From RBG-16-66-20 sp049651845 (GTDB lineage: Bacteria; Pseudomonadota; Gammaproteobacteria; Burkholderiales; SG8-39), in contig JBASCW010000176.1 in the NCBI GenBank assembly GCA_049651845.1, positions 1 to 25,761 of the forward strand: DNA of 25,761 nt, given 5' to 3'. Positions 15,266 to 22,834 of this stretch are shown in pieces. Position numbers and translations under genes: made by a program. How positions within the stretch are numbered: position 1 is the stretch's first letter; each line of letters begins with the position of its first letter. The notes below the pieces were generated by a model. It did not search any database. It was not told the DNA's origin and saw only the letters and a program-made list of their open reading frames with translations.

Positions 15266-17010
15266 CCGCCGCCGCCGCGCCCGCGAACGGGGGCGAGCGC
15301 GTCGCTGCGGTGCTCGCCGCGCACGGCGTGCCGGCGCTGTTCGCGCTTTGCGGCGGGCACATCTCGCCGGTGCTGGTCGGCGCGAAGGCGCGCGGCATCC
15401 GCGTCGTGGACACGCGCAACGAGGCGACCGCGGTCTTCGCCGCCGATGCCATCGCGCGCCTGACCGGCACGCCAGGCGCGGTCGCGGTCACCGCGGGCCC
15501 GGGCCTCACCAACGCGATCACCGCGCTCAAGAACGCGCAGCTCGCCCAATCGCCGCTGGTGCTGATCGGCGGCGGGGCGCCGACCGCGCTGCAGGGTCGC
15601 GGTGCCTTGCAGGACATCGACCAGCGCCGGCTCGTGGCGCCGCACGTGAAGTTCCTGCGGCAGGTGCGCCGCGTCGCCGACCTGGGCCCCGCGCTGAGCG
15701 AGGCGTTCGCGGCCGCGCGCAGCGGCGTGCCGGGACCGGCCTTCGTCGAATGCCCGGTCGACATCCTCTACGACGAGACGAGCATCCGGCAGTGGTATGC
15801 GGAGGCGGGTGGACGCGGTACGTCGATCGCGGACCGCCTGCTGCGCTGGTACCTCGGCCGCCACGCCGACCGCACGTTCGCCGGCGCAGGGCAGCCGTTC
15901 GCGGTGCGGGCGCTCCCGGTGCAGGTGCCGGGCCTGGAGGAGAGGGCCATCGCCAGGGCCGTGGAGGCGCTCGCCGCCGCCGAGCGGCCACTCATCGTGG
16001 CGGGGAGCCAATCGCTCGCGCAGGCGACGAATGCCGGGCGCCTTGCGAACGCGCTGACGCGGCTCGGGGTCCCGGTCTATCTCTCCGGAATGGCGCGCGG
16101 CCTGCTCGGGCGCGAGCATGAGTTGCAGATGCGCCACGCGCGCAGGGAAGCGCTGCGCCAGAGCGACTGCGTGCTGCTCGCCGGCGTGAGCTGCGACTTC
16201 CGCCTGGACTACGGGCGTCATATCCGGCGCTCGGCCACCCTGATCGCGGCCAACCGCGGCCGGCGCGAGGCGCGCCTGAACCGCAAGGCCTCGATCGAGG
16301 CGATCGGCGACGCGGGCGCGTACATCGAGGCGCTCGCGCCGCGGCTCGGCGAGCGTGCGCGCAAGCCCGGCTGGATTGGCGAGCTGCGCGCGCGCGACCA
16401 CGCGCGCGAAACCGAGATCGACGCGAGCGCGGCGCGCGCGGGCGAGCACGTCAATCCGGTCGCGCTGTTCCGCGCCATGGACCGGATCGCAGCCGAGGAT
16501 GCGGTCTTCGTTGCCGACGGCGGCGACTTCGTGGCCACCGCGTCGTACATCCTGCGCCCGCGCAGCCCGTTGTCGTGGCTCGATCCGGGCGTGTTCGGTA
16601 CGCTCGGCGTCGGCGCCGGCTTTGCGCTCGGCGGCGCGCTCGCGCGCCCGGCCGCCGAGCATTGGCTGCTTTGGGGCGATGGCGCGAGCGGCTACGGTCT
16701 CGCCGAGCTCGACACCTTCGTGCGGCACGGCATCCCGGTCATCGCGGTGGTCGGCAACGACGCCGGCTGGGCACAGATCGCGCGCGAGCAGGTGAAGATG
16801 CTGCACGACGACGTCGGCACGGTGCTCGCGCGCACCGCCTATCACGAGGTCGCGAGAGGCTTCGGCGCGGAGGGCATCCAGGTCAGGCATCAGTCCGATG
16901 TGGAGCCGGCATTGCTGCGTGCGCGGGAGATTGCCGCCTCGGGACGCGCGGTCCTTGTCAACGTGTGGCTCGACAAGACCGATTTCCGCGAGGGATCGAT
17001 CTCGATGTGA
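15262..17010 (+). CDS. Thiamine-diphosphate enzyme resembling ILVBL/HACL2 (2-hydroxyacyl-CoA lyase-like)
   Basis: Start ATG at 15262 overlaps the upstream stop (ATGA), giving 582 aa; the same frame runs open back to 13555, but that part lies under the synthetase gene. The three-domain acetolactate synthase fold is clear: PYR domain with catalytic Glu54 in DTRNEAT and the TAGPGLTNA segment, a central FAD-like domain with GMARGLLGR, and a PP domain with GDG (472-474) and Asn499 in VGNDAGW, a normal spacing for the Mg-TPP motif. From memory, GGHISP, GIRVVDTR, FDTFVRH-like and VGNDAGW segments are shared with human ILVBL, now considered a 2-hydroxyacyl-CoA lyase, more closely than with IlvB. The expected reaction is cleavage of 2-hydroxyacyl-CoA to a Cn-1 aldehyde and formyl-CoA. 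An acetolactate synthase-like or oxalyl-CoA decarboxylase-like role cannot be excluded. Confidence 0.9.
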   Translation: MTAAAAPANGGERVAAVLAAHGVPALFALCGGHISPVLVGAKARGIRVVDTRNEATAVFAADAIARLTGTPGAVAVTAGPGLTNAITALKNAQLAQSPLVLIGGGAPTALQGRGALQDIDQRRLVAPHVKFLRQVRRVADLGPALSEAFAAARSGVPGPAFVECPVDILYDETSIRQWYAEAGGRGTSIADRLLRWYLGRHADRTFAGAGQPFAVRALPVQVPGLEERAIARAVEALAAAERPLIVAGSQSLAQATNAGRLANALTRLGVPVYLSGMARGLLGREHELQMRHARREALRQSDCVLLAGVSCDFRLDYGRHIRRSATLIAANRGRREARLNRKASIEAIGDAGAYIEALAPRLGERARKPGWIGELRARDHARETEIDASAARAGEHVNPVALFRAMDRIAAEDAVFVADGGDFVATASYILRPRSPLSWLDPGVFGTLGVGAGFALGGALARPAAEHWLLWGDGASGYGLAELDTFVRHGIPVIAVVGNDAGWAQIAREQVKMLHDDVGTVLARTAYHEVARGFGAEGIQVRHQSDVEPALLRAREIAASGRAVLVNVWLDKTDFREGSISM

Positions 17011-17024
17011 CGCGCAATGTGAAT

Positions 17025-17030
17025 TAGACT
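17025..17030 (+). promoter_or_regulatory. Candidate -10 element of the LpxA-like gene
   Basis: TAGACT lies in the only AT-richer stretch of the 46-bp gap after the TPP enzyme and would start transcription near 17,037, 20 nt before the ATG. No clear -35 is visible. Read-through from the upstream operon is equally possible. Confidence 0.25.
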
Positions 17031-17056
17031 CGGGCTCCGCACCCTATGCCGAGGCC

Positions 17057-17836
17057 ATGCAGGTGATCCACCCGTCCGCATCGATCGCGCCCGGCGCCCG
17101 GCTCGGCGCCGGCGTCGAGGTCGGACCGTTCGCGGTGATCGAGGCGGACACGGCGATCGGCGACGGCTGCCGCATCGCCGCGCAGGTGGTGATCAAGCGC
17201 CACACGCGCATGGGGCGGCGCAACCGCGTCTGCGAGCAGGCGGTCATCGGCGGCGAGCCGCAGGACGTCAAGTTCGACCCGGCCTGCGTGTCGGGCGTGG
17301 AGATCGGCGACGACAACCTGTTCCGTGAGAGCGTGACGGTGCACCGCGGCTCGCGCCCTGGCGCCGCGACGCGCGTGGGCAGCGGCTGCATGCTGATGAT
17401 CGGTGCCCACGTCGCCCACGACTGCGCCCTCGGCGACAACGTGGTGATGGCGAACCTCGCCACCCTGGGCGGCGAGGCGGTGGTGCAGGACCGCGCCTTC
17501 ATCTCCGGCCTCGTGGGCGTGCACCAGTTCTGCCGCATCGGGCGCGTGGCGATGATCGGCGGGCTGACCAAGCTCGTGCAGGACGCGCTGCCGTTCTGCA
17601 TCACCGACGGCAATCCGGGCCGCGCGCGCGGCCTCAACCTGGTCGGCCTGCGCCGCGCCGGCTTCAAGGCCGCCGAGATCGCCGCGCTCAAGGACGCCTA
17701 CGGGCTGCTCTACCGCAAGGTGCCGCTCGCCGAGGCGATCGCGACGATGAAGGCGAGCGCGAGCGGCGCGGTGAAGGAACTGGCTGCCTTTCTGGAATCC
17801 TCCAAGCGCGGCTTCGCGCACCCGGGTTCCGGCTAG
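17057..17836 (+). CDS. LpxA-like acyl-ACP:UDP-GlcNAc acyltransferase family protein (unlinked paralog)
   Basis: A 259-aa left-handed beta-helix protein (E. coli LpxA is 262 aa). Hexapeptide repeats fill residues 1-185, followed by the C-terminal helical domain (GLRRAGF onward). LpxA landmarks are present: QDVKF with K72 (E. coli K76), RESVTVHRG, GAHVAHDC with H121 (catalytic H125), and GVHQFC with H156 (H160). The position matching E. coli H144 is E140 (LGGE), and the acyl-ruler neighbourhood is changed (MIGGLTKLVQD). LpxA normally starts lipid A synthesis from a fabZ-lpxA-lpxB cluster; here there is no such context. It is therefore probably a second copy with altered acyl or sugar specificity. 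The GAGG before the ATG is very close (2 nt). The stop overlaps the convergent FmdB gene. Confidence 0.85.
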   Translation: MQVIHPSASIAPGARLGAGVEVGPFAVIEADTAIGDGCRIAAQVVIKRHTRMGRRNRVCEQAVIGGEPQDVKFDPACVSGVEIGDDNLFRESVTVHRGSRPGAATRVGSGCMLMIGAHVAHDCALGDNVVMANLATLGGEAVVQDRAFISGLVGVHQFCRIGRVAMIGGLTKLVQDALPFCITDGNPGRARGLNLVGLRRAGFKAAEIAALKDAYGLLYRKVPLAEAIATMKASASGAVKELAAFLESSKRGFAHPGSG

Positions 17837-18120
17837 CCTTCGTTCCTGCGGATCATTTTCGGGCCTGCGCCGCCTACGGTGCGCTCGTAGGAGCCATCGC
17901 TCGTCTTTACGTATTTGGTGAGGCCGAGATCCTTCAGCTTGCTGTCGGACTTGGTCGAGTACTTGCCGTGCACCGCGGCGGCGCTCACCAGCCGCACCAC
18001 CGCTTTGCCGCACTGCGGGCATTTCTTCAGCTTCGGCTCGGAGATTCTCTGCACCACCTCGAAGCGGCCGCGGCACTTCGCGCATTTGCCGGATTTCGGC
18101 GCATAGTCGTAGAGGGGCAT
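17833..18120 (-). CDS. FmdB-type zinc ribbon protein
   Basis: A 95-aa protein with the FmdB opening (MPLYDY) and a four-Cys zinc ribbon: C13-x2-C16 and C34-x2-C37. Compared with the usual MPIYEYxCxxCG form, the first pair is shifted by a few residues (KSGK insert). The tail is basic and Gly-rich. FmdB-family proteins are small and widespread, first described as putative regulators near formamidase/amidase genes; a molecular function is not established. The start has AGGA 8 nt upstream. The stop overlaps the LpxA-like gene by 4 bp, and the EamA permease starts 32 bp away on the other strand. Confidence 0.85.
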   Translation of the reverse strand: MPLYDYAPKSGKCAKCRGRFEVVQRISEPKLKKCPQCGKAVVRLVSAAAVHGKYSTKSDSKLKDLGLTKYVKTSDGSYERTVGGAGPKMIRRNEG

Positions 18121-18152
18121 GGTCGGGTCCTGTTGTATGGAAGAATCTTGCC

Positions 18153-19016
18153 ATGACGCCGACCCTGCGCGGCATCCTGTGGATGTCGGGGACCGTGTTG
18201 TCCTTCTGCGCGATGGCGATCTCGGCGCGCCAGCTGCTCGCGCACCTGGGCACCTTCGAAGTCCTCTTCTACCGCACCGGCGTGTCGCTGCTGATCGTGC
18301 TGGCCGTGGCGCTGCCCGCGGGGCTCGCGGCGCTCCGGACCCGCCGCTTGGGCCTGCACCTGTGGCGCAACGGCGTGCACCTGGGCGGCCAGGCCTCCTG
18401 GGTCTACGCGATCGGCGCGCTGCCGCTCGCCACGGTGTTCGCGATCGAGTTCACCGCGCCGATCTGGACCGCGCTGATGGCGGCGCTGTTCCTCGGCGAG
18501 CACTTCAACCGGGGCCGGGCGGTGATGCTGGTGCTGGGCCTGGCGGGCGTGCTCGTGATCCTGCGCCCCGGGCTGGGCGCGTTCCAGCCCGCGGCGCTGG
18601 TGATGCTGTTCGGGTCGCTGTGTTTCGCCGTCCAGTTCATCGGCACCAAGCAGCTCTCGGCCACCGAGTCGCCGCTCGCGGTGCTGTTCTGGATGTCGCT
18701 CATTCAGACGCCGGTGTGCCTGGCCGCCGCGCTGCCGGCCTGGACCGCGCCGGTCGCGGCGGACCTGCCCTGGATCCTCGCCATCGGCTTGGGCAGCTTC
18801 ACCGCCCACTATTGCATGACGCGCGCGATGAAGCTCGCCGATGCGATGGTGATCGTGCCCGTGGACTACTTCCGCCTGCCGCTGATCGCGGTGGTGGGCG
18901 CGCTGTTCTACGGCGAGCCCTTCGACCCGCTGGTGTTCCTCGGCGCCGGCCTGATCGTGGCGGGGGTCTGGTACAGCCTCGCCCGAGAGCATCGCCGGGT
19001 CGAGCCCGCGCGCTAA
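18153..19016 (+). CDS. EamA/DMT family permease
   Basis: A 287-aa inner-membrane protein with about ten hydrophobic segments arranged as two EamA repeats (about 5-140 and 150-280). The family signatures are visible: conserved Trp/Gly/Pro positions in LPLATVFAIEFTAPIWTALMAALFLGE at the end of repeat 1, and a matching segment near VPVDYFRLPLIAVVGALFYGE in repeat 2. Related permeases export amino acids, nucleobases or other metabolites; the substrate is not predictable. GGAAG lies about 9 nt before the ATG. It converges on the Bug gene with a 25-bp gap containing only a short GC hairpin. Confidence 0.88.
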   Translation: MTPTLRGILWMSGTVLSFCAMAISARQLLAHLGTFEVLFYRTGVSLLIVLAVALPAGLAALRTRRLGLHLWRNGVHLGGQASWVYAIGALPLATVFAIEFTAPIWTALMAALFLGEHFNRGRAVMLVLGLAGVLVILRPGLGAFQPAALVMLFGSLCFAVQFIGTKQLSATESPLAVLFWMSLIQTPVCLAAALPAWTAPVAADLPWILAIGLGSFTAHYCMTRAMKLADAMVIVPVDYFRLPLIAVVGALFYGEPFDPLVFLGAGLIVAGVWYSLAREHRRVEPAR

Positions 19017-19041
19017 CGCCGCGCGTCTCGCCGGCGCGGAG

Positions 19042-20013
19042 CTACTGCGGCTTGACGCCGGCGTCCTTCGCGATCTTCTCGAAGATCCCCATCCAGTGCT
19101 GGTAACGCTTGCGCAGCCCCTCGGGAGTGCTGCCGAGCGGTACTGAGCCCGCCTTGGCATAGCGCTCGCGCAGGTCCGGGGAGGCGAGCGCCTGCTGGAT
19201 CGCCTTGTTGAGGATTGCCACCGCCTCGGCCGGCATCCCCGCGGGGCCCATGATGCTGCGCCAGGCCGGCATGTCGTAGCCGGGGAGCCCGGCCTCCGCC
19301 ATCGAGGGCACGTCGGGCAGCATCGCGGAGCGCTCGGCGGAAGTCACCGCCAGCACGCGCAGCTTGTCCTTCGCGGCGATCGCGCTCACCATCGCCGTGA
19401 CGAAGTAATCCAGTCGCCCGGTGATGACGTCGGTCATCGCCCCCGCCGTGTCCTTGTAGGTGACGTCCACCGCCTTTACGCCCGCCATGCTGTTGAACAG
19501 GAACACCGCCCACCACGGAATCTGTCCCGCGCCGATCGTGCCGTAGCTCAGCTTGCCGGGGTTCGCTTTCCCGTAGGCGATCAATTCCTTCAGGTCCTTC
19601 GCGGGCAGCGTCGGGCTCGCCACGAGTGCAAAAGGCGAGGTCTCGATCAGCGACACCGGCGTGAAGTCCTTCAGCACGTCGTAGGTCGCCGCGGCGTTGA
19701 CGAAGCGCGCGCCCGCCATCGAGCCGCCGGCAAGCAGCAGCGTGTAGCCGTCGGGCGGCGACTTCATAACCGTGGTCTGCCCGATCACGCCGCCGGCGCC
19801 GGGCCGGTTCTCGACCACGAACTGCTGCTTGAGCAGGTTGCTGAGCTCGTTGGCGAGCACGCGCGTGGCGAAATCGTCCCCGCTGCCCGGCCCCGCGGCG
19901 ACGATGATGCGCACGGGTTTCGTCGGATAAGGATCGGCCGCGAGAGCGTGCGTCGCGCAAAGCGCCAGGATCGCGGCGAGGACGCCCAAAGCTGCCCGTT
20001 GGATCTTGCCCAT
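19042..20013 (-). CDS. Bug/TctC-family tripartite tricarboxylate transporter solute-binding protein
   Basis: The ATG at 20013 is chosen because GGAGA lies 5 nt upstream and a signal peptide follows (residues 1-25, HALA then ADPYPTKPVR); the frame stays open far upstream, but only as antisense of the MFS gene. The mature protein has the Bug pattern: YPTKPVRIIVAAGPG at the mature N-terminus, ENRPGAGG, SPPDGYTLLL, the YKDTAGAMTDVITGRLDYF ligand-loop segment, and AERSAMLPDVPSMAEAG. Length is 323 aa. Bug proteins bind small carboxylates or similar anions in the periplasm. The TctA/TctB membrane genes are absent here, as is common for orphan Bug genes in Burkholderiales. The divergent MFS permease may handle the same compound. 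Confidence 0.93.
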   Translation of the reverse strand: MGKIQRAALGVLAAILALCATHALAADPYPTKPVRIIVAAGPGSGDDFATRVLANELSNLLKQQFVVENRPGAGGVIGQTTVMKSPPDGYTLLLAGGSMAGARFVNAAATYDVLKDFTPVSLIETSPFALVASPTLPAKDLKELIAYGKANPGKLSYGTIGAGQIPWWAVFLFNSMAGVKAVDVTYKDTAGAMTDVITGRLDYFVTAMVSAIAAKDKLRVLAVTSAERSAMLPDVPSMAEAGLPGYDMPAWRSIMGPAGMPAEAVAILNKAIQQALASPDLRERYAKAGSVPLGSTPEGLRKRYQHWMGIFEKIAKDAGVKPQ

Positions 20014-20118
20014 GAGGTCTCCGTGGTTGAGCGTGCAGTTTAACCATGCGCGGCACGCATGGCCTGGATCACGAGATTGCGTTTGTGAAACGCTGCTGCG
20101 CTGCGGCATCATCGCCGG

Positions 20119-20124
20119 TATAAA
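20119..20124 (+). promoter_or_regulatory. -10 element placed for leaderless start of the MFS gene
   Basis: TATAAA matches five of six consensus positions and ends exactly 6 nt before the ATG at 20131. No Shine-Dalgarno exists in the remaining space, so the message is probably leaderless or nearly so. No strong -35 is seen. Confidence 0.45.
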
Positions 20125-20130
20125 CCGCCG

Positions 20131-21384
20131 ATGGCCTCCACCAACCGCCGCGCCATGATCCTGCTGCTCGTGCTGAGCGGCCTGATCATCTCGATTTGCA
20201 TGGGCCTGCGCCAGAGCCTGGGCCTGTTCATGCGGCCGATGACGCTGGACGCCGGCGTCTCGGCGGCGACCTTCGGCTTCGCGATCGCACTGCAGAACAT
20301 CGTCTGGGGCCTGAGCCAGCCCTTCGTGGGCGCGCTCGCCGACAAGCACGGCCCGCGGCCGATCCTGATCTCGACCGCGATCGTCTATGCGCTCGGCATG
20401 CTGCTGATGGTGTTCGCGCCGACCACGCTCGGCCTCAACGCCGCGGGGTTCATGCTCGGCATCGGCACTGCCGGCACCGCTTTCGGCGTGCTGATGGGCG
20501 TGGTGGCGCGCGCCACGCCGCCGGAAAAGCAGAGCCAGACCGTGGGCCTGGTCGCCGCCACGGGGTCCCTGGGCACCATGGTGCTGGCGCCGATCGGCCA
20601 GTCGCTCATCAACGCCTTCGGCTGGCAGACCGCGATGGTGGCGTTCGCCGCGATCGCGTGCTCGATGGCGATCTTCGCCTGGCCGATCCGCAGCCTGGCC
20701 ATCGTCCTCAAGGCCGACCCTTCCCAGAACCTGCCCGGCTCGCATGCGAAGGCGCAATCGCTGGGCGAAGCCCTGCGCGCCGCGATCGGCCATCGCGGCT
20801 ACCTGTTCATGACGCTGGCGTTCTTCGCCTGCGGCTTCCAGCTCGTGTTCATCACCACGCACCTGCCGGCCTACCTGCAGCTGTGCGGCATCGCGCCGGG
20901 GGTGAGCGCCACCGCGCTCGGCCTGATCGGCCTGTTCAACACCTTCGGCACCTACGGCTTCGGGCTGCTGGGCGCGCGCTACAGCCAGAAGCACCTGCTC
21001 GCGCTCATCTACCTGCTGCGCACGCTGTTCATCATCGCCTTCCTGCTGATGCCGATCAGCGCCACCACCACGCTGATCTTTGCCGCGGCGATGGGCATGC
21101 TGTGGCTCGGCGTCTCGCCGCTGGTGACCGGCATCATCGGCCGCGTGTTCGGGCTGGAGCACTTCGGCACGCTCTACGGCGTGGTGTTCCTCAGCCACCA
21201 GGTGGGCTCGTTCTTCGGCGCCTGGATGGGCGGCCTGGTGTTCGCGCAGTGGGGCAACTACAACTTCGCCTGGGGCGCGCTGATCGCCATCGGCCTCGCC
21301 GCGTTCACGCTGCAGTGGTTCATGGACGAGCGGCCGCCGGCGCGGCGCGGGTCCATCGGCGAGCCCGGCATCGCTCCCGCTTGA
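20131..21384 (+). CDS. MFS permease, monocarboxylate/oxalate-formate antiporter-like
   Basis: A 417-aa protein with twelve predicted hydrophobic segments. MFS motif A is visible between TM2 and TM3 (GALADKHGPRP, about residues 69-79). The N-terminal GLRQSLGLFMRPM and the QNIVWGLSQP segment fit the OFA/MCT-like branch, whose members move small organic acids; the exact substrate is not certain. Residues near 197-215 form a cytoplasmic loop between the two six-helix halves. The gene is divergent from the Bug solute-binding gene across 117 bp and is followed after 50 bp by the PA2779-like gene on the same strand. Confidence 0.9.
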   Translation: MASTNRRAMILLLVLSGLIISICMGLRQSLGLFMRPMTLDAGVSAATFGFAIALQNIVWGLSQPFVGALADKHGPRPILISTAIVYALGMLLMVFAPTTLGLNAAGFMLGIGTAGTAFGVLMGVVARATPPEKQSQTVGLVAATGSLGTMVLAPIGQSLINAFGWQTAMVAFAAIACSMAIFAWPIRSLAIVLKADPSQNLPGSHAKAQSLGEALRAAIGHRGYLFMTLAFFACGFQLVFITTHLPAYLQLCGIAPGVSATALGLIGLFNTFGTYGFGLLGARYSQKHLLALIYLLRTLFIIAFLLMPISATTTLIFAAAMGMLWLGVSPLVTGIIGRVFGLEHFGTLYGVVFLSHQVGSFFGAWMGGLVFAQWGNYNFAWGALIAIGLAAFTLQWFMDERPPARRGSIGEPGIAPA

Positions 21385-21434
21385 CGGCTCGGGCGCGGCA
21401 GCCTAGATTGCACGCTGCCAAAGGGGACCTCGCC

Positions 21435-21842
21435 ATGAACGACAATGCCTTCGTCCGCGCGCTGTGCCGCATCCTGATCGCGTGCTTTGCCGCCTCGTCC
21501 ATCACCGCGCAGGCGGGCCTGATCGGCACCGACCAAGCCGTCGCCGGCGCCGCCGCCAACGTGGCGGGGGCGCGTGAGGCGCGCGCCACGGTCGCGGCTC
21601 AGCTCGAAGCGCTGGGTCTCACGGCCGACAGCGCGCGCGCGCGCGTCGCCGCCATCAGCGACGCCGAGGCGCTCGAGATCGCCGGACGCATCGACAGCGC
21701 GGCCGCGGGAGCGGTCCCGGGCGTGACCGTCGGCATGCTGCTCGTGCTGGCTTTTCTGATCTGGCGCTTCGGCTTCAGCGAGCAGGCGCAGGCGGAGCAG
21801 AAGGCCCGCGAGCCTGCCAAGAAGGAACCCGCGAAGAAATAG
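21435..21842 (+). CDS. PA2779-family small exported/membrane protein
   Basis: A 135-aa protein with AAGGGGA 8 nt before the ATG. Residues 1-27 are a signal peptide (ending AQA). The conserved core AGLIGTDQAVA, the segment ALGLTADSARARVAAISDAE, and IAGRIDSAAAG match the PA2779-family pattern as I recall it (LGLTxxxARxRVxxMSDxE). A single membrane helix lies at about 97-112, followed by a short Lys/Ala/Glu-rich tail (KEPAKK). In pseudomonads PA2779 sits beside a PA2778 peptidase-like gene; no such partner is present here. Function is unknown; probably inner-membrane anchored with a periplasmic helical domain. It converges on the MBL hydrolase gene through a 60-bp repeat-containing gap. Confidence 0.75.
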   Translation: MNDNAFVRALCRILIACFAASSITAQAGLIGTDQAVAGAAANVAGAREARATVAAQLEALGLTADSARARVAAISDAEALEIAGRIDSAAAGAVPGVTVGMLLVLAFLIWRFGFSEQAQAEQKAREPAKKEPAKK

Positions 21843-21921
21843 GGGCCAGGTACCGCGGCCCCTGAGGCACCTTTCTAGGTGCCGCGCCCCTCAGGCGCCT
21901 CTCTAGGTGCCGCGTCCCCAG
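21842..21921. repeat. Three imperfect tandem repeats with hairpins at a convergent gene junction
   Basis: Three copies of a 16-17-bp core, CTAGGTGCCGCGCCCC with variants, start at 21846, 21875 and 21903 (periods 29 and 28 bp). The last copy holds the final codons and stop of the MBL hydrolase gene. Each copy is tied to a small inverted repeat: GGGGCC/GGCCCC (21842-21862), GGCACC/GGTGCC (21866-21883) and GGCGCC/GGTGCC (21894-21911, one wobble). The array may act as a two-way transcription end, but there is no T-run. It looks like local duplication of the 3' end of the hydrolase gene. Confidence 0.7.
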
Positions 21922-22784
21922 AGTCCGCAGTAGCGCCGCACCACGTACGGGCGGCCGTTGGCGTATCCCGGCATGTCCTTGTAGCGGTCGAACTGGGTCT
22001 CGGTTTCGGCCGGATTCCAGCATTTGCCGGCGCGCGCCTGTTCCTTGACCACGTCTGAGGCGTACTGCTGCAGCGCGATGTGGTCCTCGACGTCCTTCTT
22101 CGTGCCGAGGCGGTCGCCCGGCTGGCCGGGATGGCCCGGGATCATGCGGTCCCAGTCCATGGCGGCGACCTTTTTCAGCGACTCCATGGCTTCGAGCGGG
22201 TGGAAGTCGATCATGCCCAGGCCCGGGAAGGTGCCGACCGGCACCAGGTCGACGAGGAAGATCAGCCGGTCCTGCGGCAGGCGCATGACGAGCGTGCTGT
22301 CGGAGTGGTTCAGGCCGACGTAGGAGAGCTCCACGATTTTGCCGCCGAGCCGGATCACGCGCCCGGCGTCGTCGACGACCTCGTCGGGCAGCGGCGTGGC
22401 CGGGTCCTTGAGCGTCGCGAGCCGCTCGGCGGCGCGCTTGTGCGCGACGATCGTGGCGCCCGCGTCCTTGAACGCCTTGCCGCCGGCGATGTGGTCGAAG
22501 TGGTGGTGGCTGTAGATCAGGTACTTGATCGGCTTGTCGGTGACCTTGCGGATGGCGGCGACGTAATCGGCGCCGCCGGTCGGCCTGCCGTAGGCGATCG
22601 GGTCGGTGGCGATGACGCCGTCCGGCGTCACGATGAACATCGACTGGTGGTTGACGTTGCGGAAGATGTAGACCCCATCCGCTGCCTCGACCTGGGTGGT
22701 CTGCTGCGGAGGGCGCGCGGGCGCCTGAGCGAAAGCCGACAGTGCGGTCAGAAACGCGATGGCCGCGACGATGCTGCGCTGCAT
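21903..22784 (-). CDS. Exported metallo-beta-lactamase-fold hydrolase
   Basis: A 293-aa protein. GGAGG lies 5 nt before the ATG at 22784. Residues 1-19 are a signal peptide ending near FAQA. Zinc ligands are visible: H93-x-H95-x-D97-H98 (SHHHFDH), H160 (LNHSDS), D179 (FLVDLV) and H218 (PGHPG), so a binuclear site is intact. The fold fits periplasmic MBL hydrolases related to quinoprotein-associated or SoxH-like proteins; a beta-lactamase role is possible but not favoured. A C-terminal 70-residue extension (EDHIALQQYASDVVKEQ onward, including two Cys) is unassigned. The reverse-strand stop sits in the third copy of the local repeat. It is divergent from the P450 gene with a 50-bp gap. Confidence 0.9.
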   Translation of the reverse strand: MQRSIVAAIAFLTALSAFAQAPARPPQQTTQVEAADGVYIFRNVNHQSMFIVTPDGVIATDPIAYGRPTGGADYVAAIRKVTDKPIKYLIYSHHHFDHIAGGKAFKDAGATIVAHKRAAERLATLKDPATPLPDEVVDDAGRVIRLGGKIVELSYVGLNHSDSTLVMRLPQDRLIFLVDLVPVGTFPGLGMIDFHPLEAMESLKKVAAMDWDRMIPGHPGQPGDRLGTKKDVEDHIALQQYASDVVKEQARAGKCWNPAETETQFDRYKDMPGYANGRPYVVRRYCGLWGRGT

Positions 22785-22834
22785 GATGTCCTCCCTCCCT
22801 GAAAAGCGATGATAGTAGTCTGAATCTCCGACCC

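Noticed and set aside
15202..16890. 562-codon minus-strand frame opposite the TPP enzyme
   Set aside because: Arg/His/Ala-rich antisense shadow with no recognisable motif.
19019..19039. CCGCGC/GCGCGG hairpin between the EamA and Bug genes as a terminator
   Set aside because: Six GC pairs with no T-run; such hairpins are expected by chance at this base composition.
20014..21198. N-terminal extension of the Bug protein frame to 718 codons
   Set aside because: The extra part is antisense to the MFS gene; the signal peptide and ribosome site place the start at 20013.
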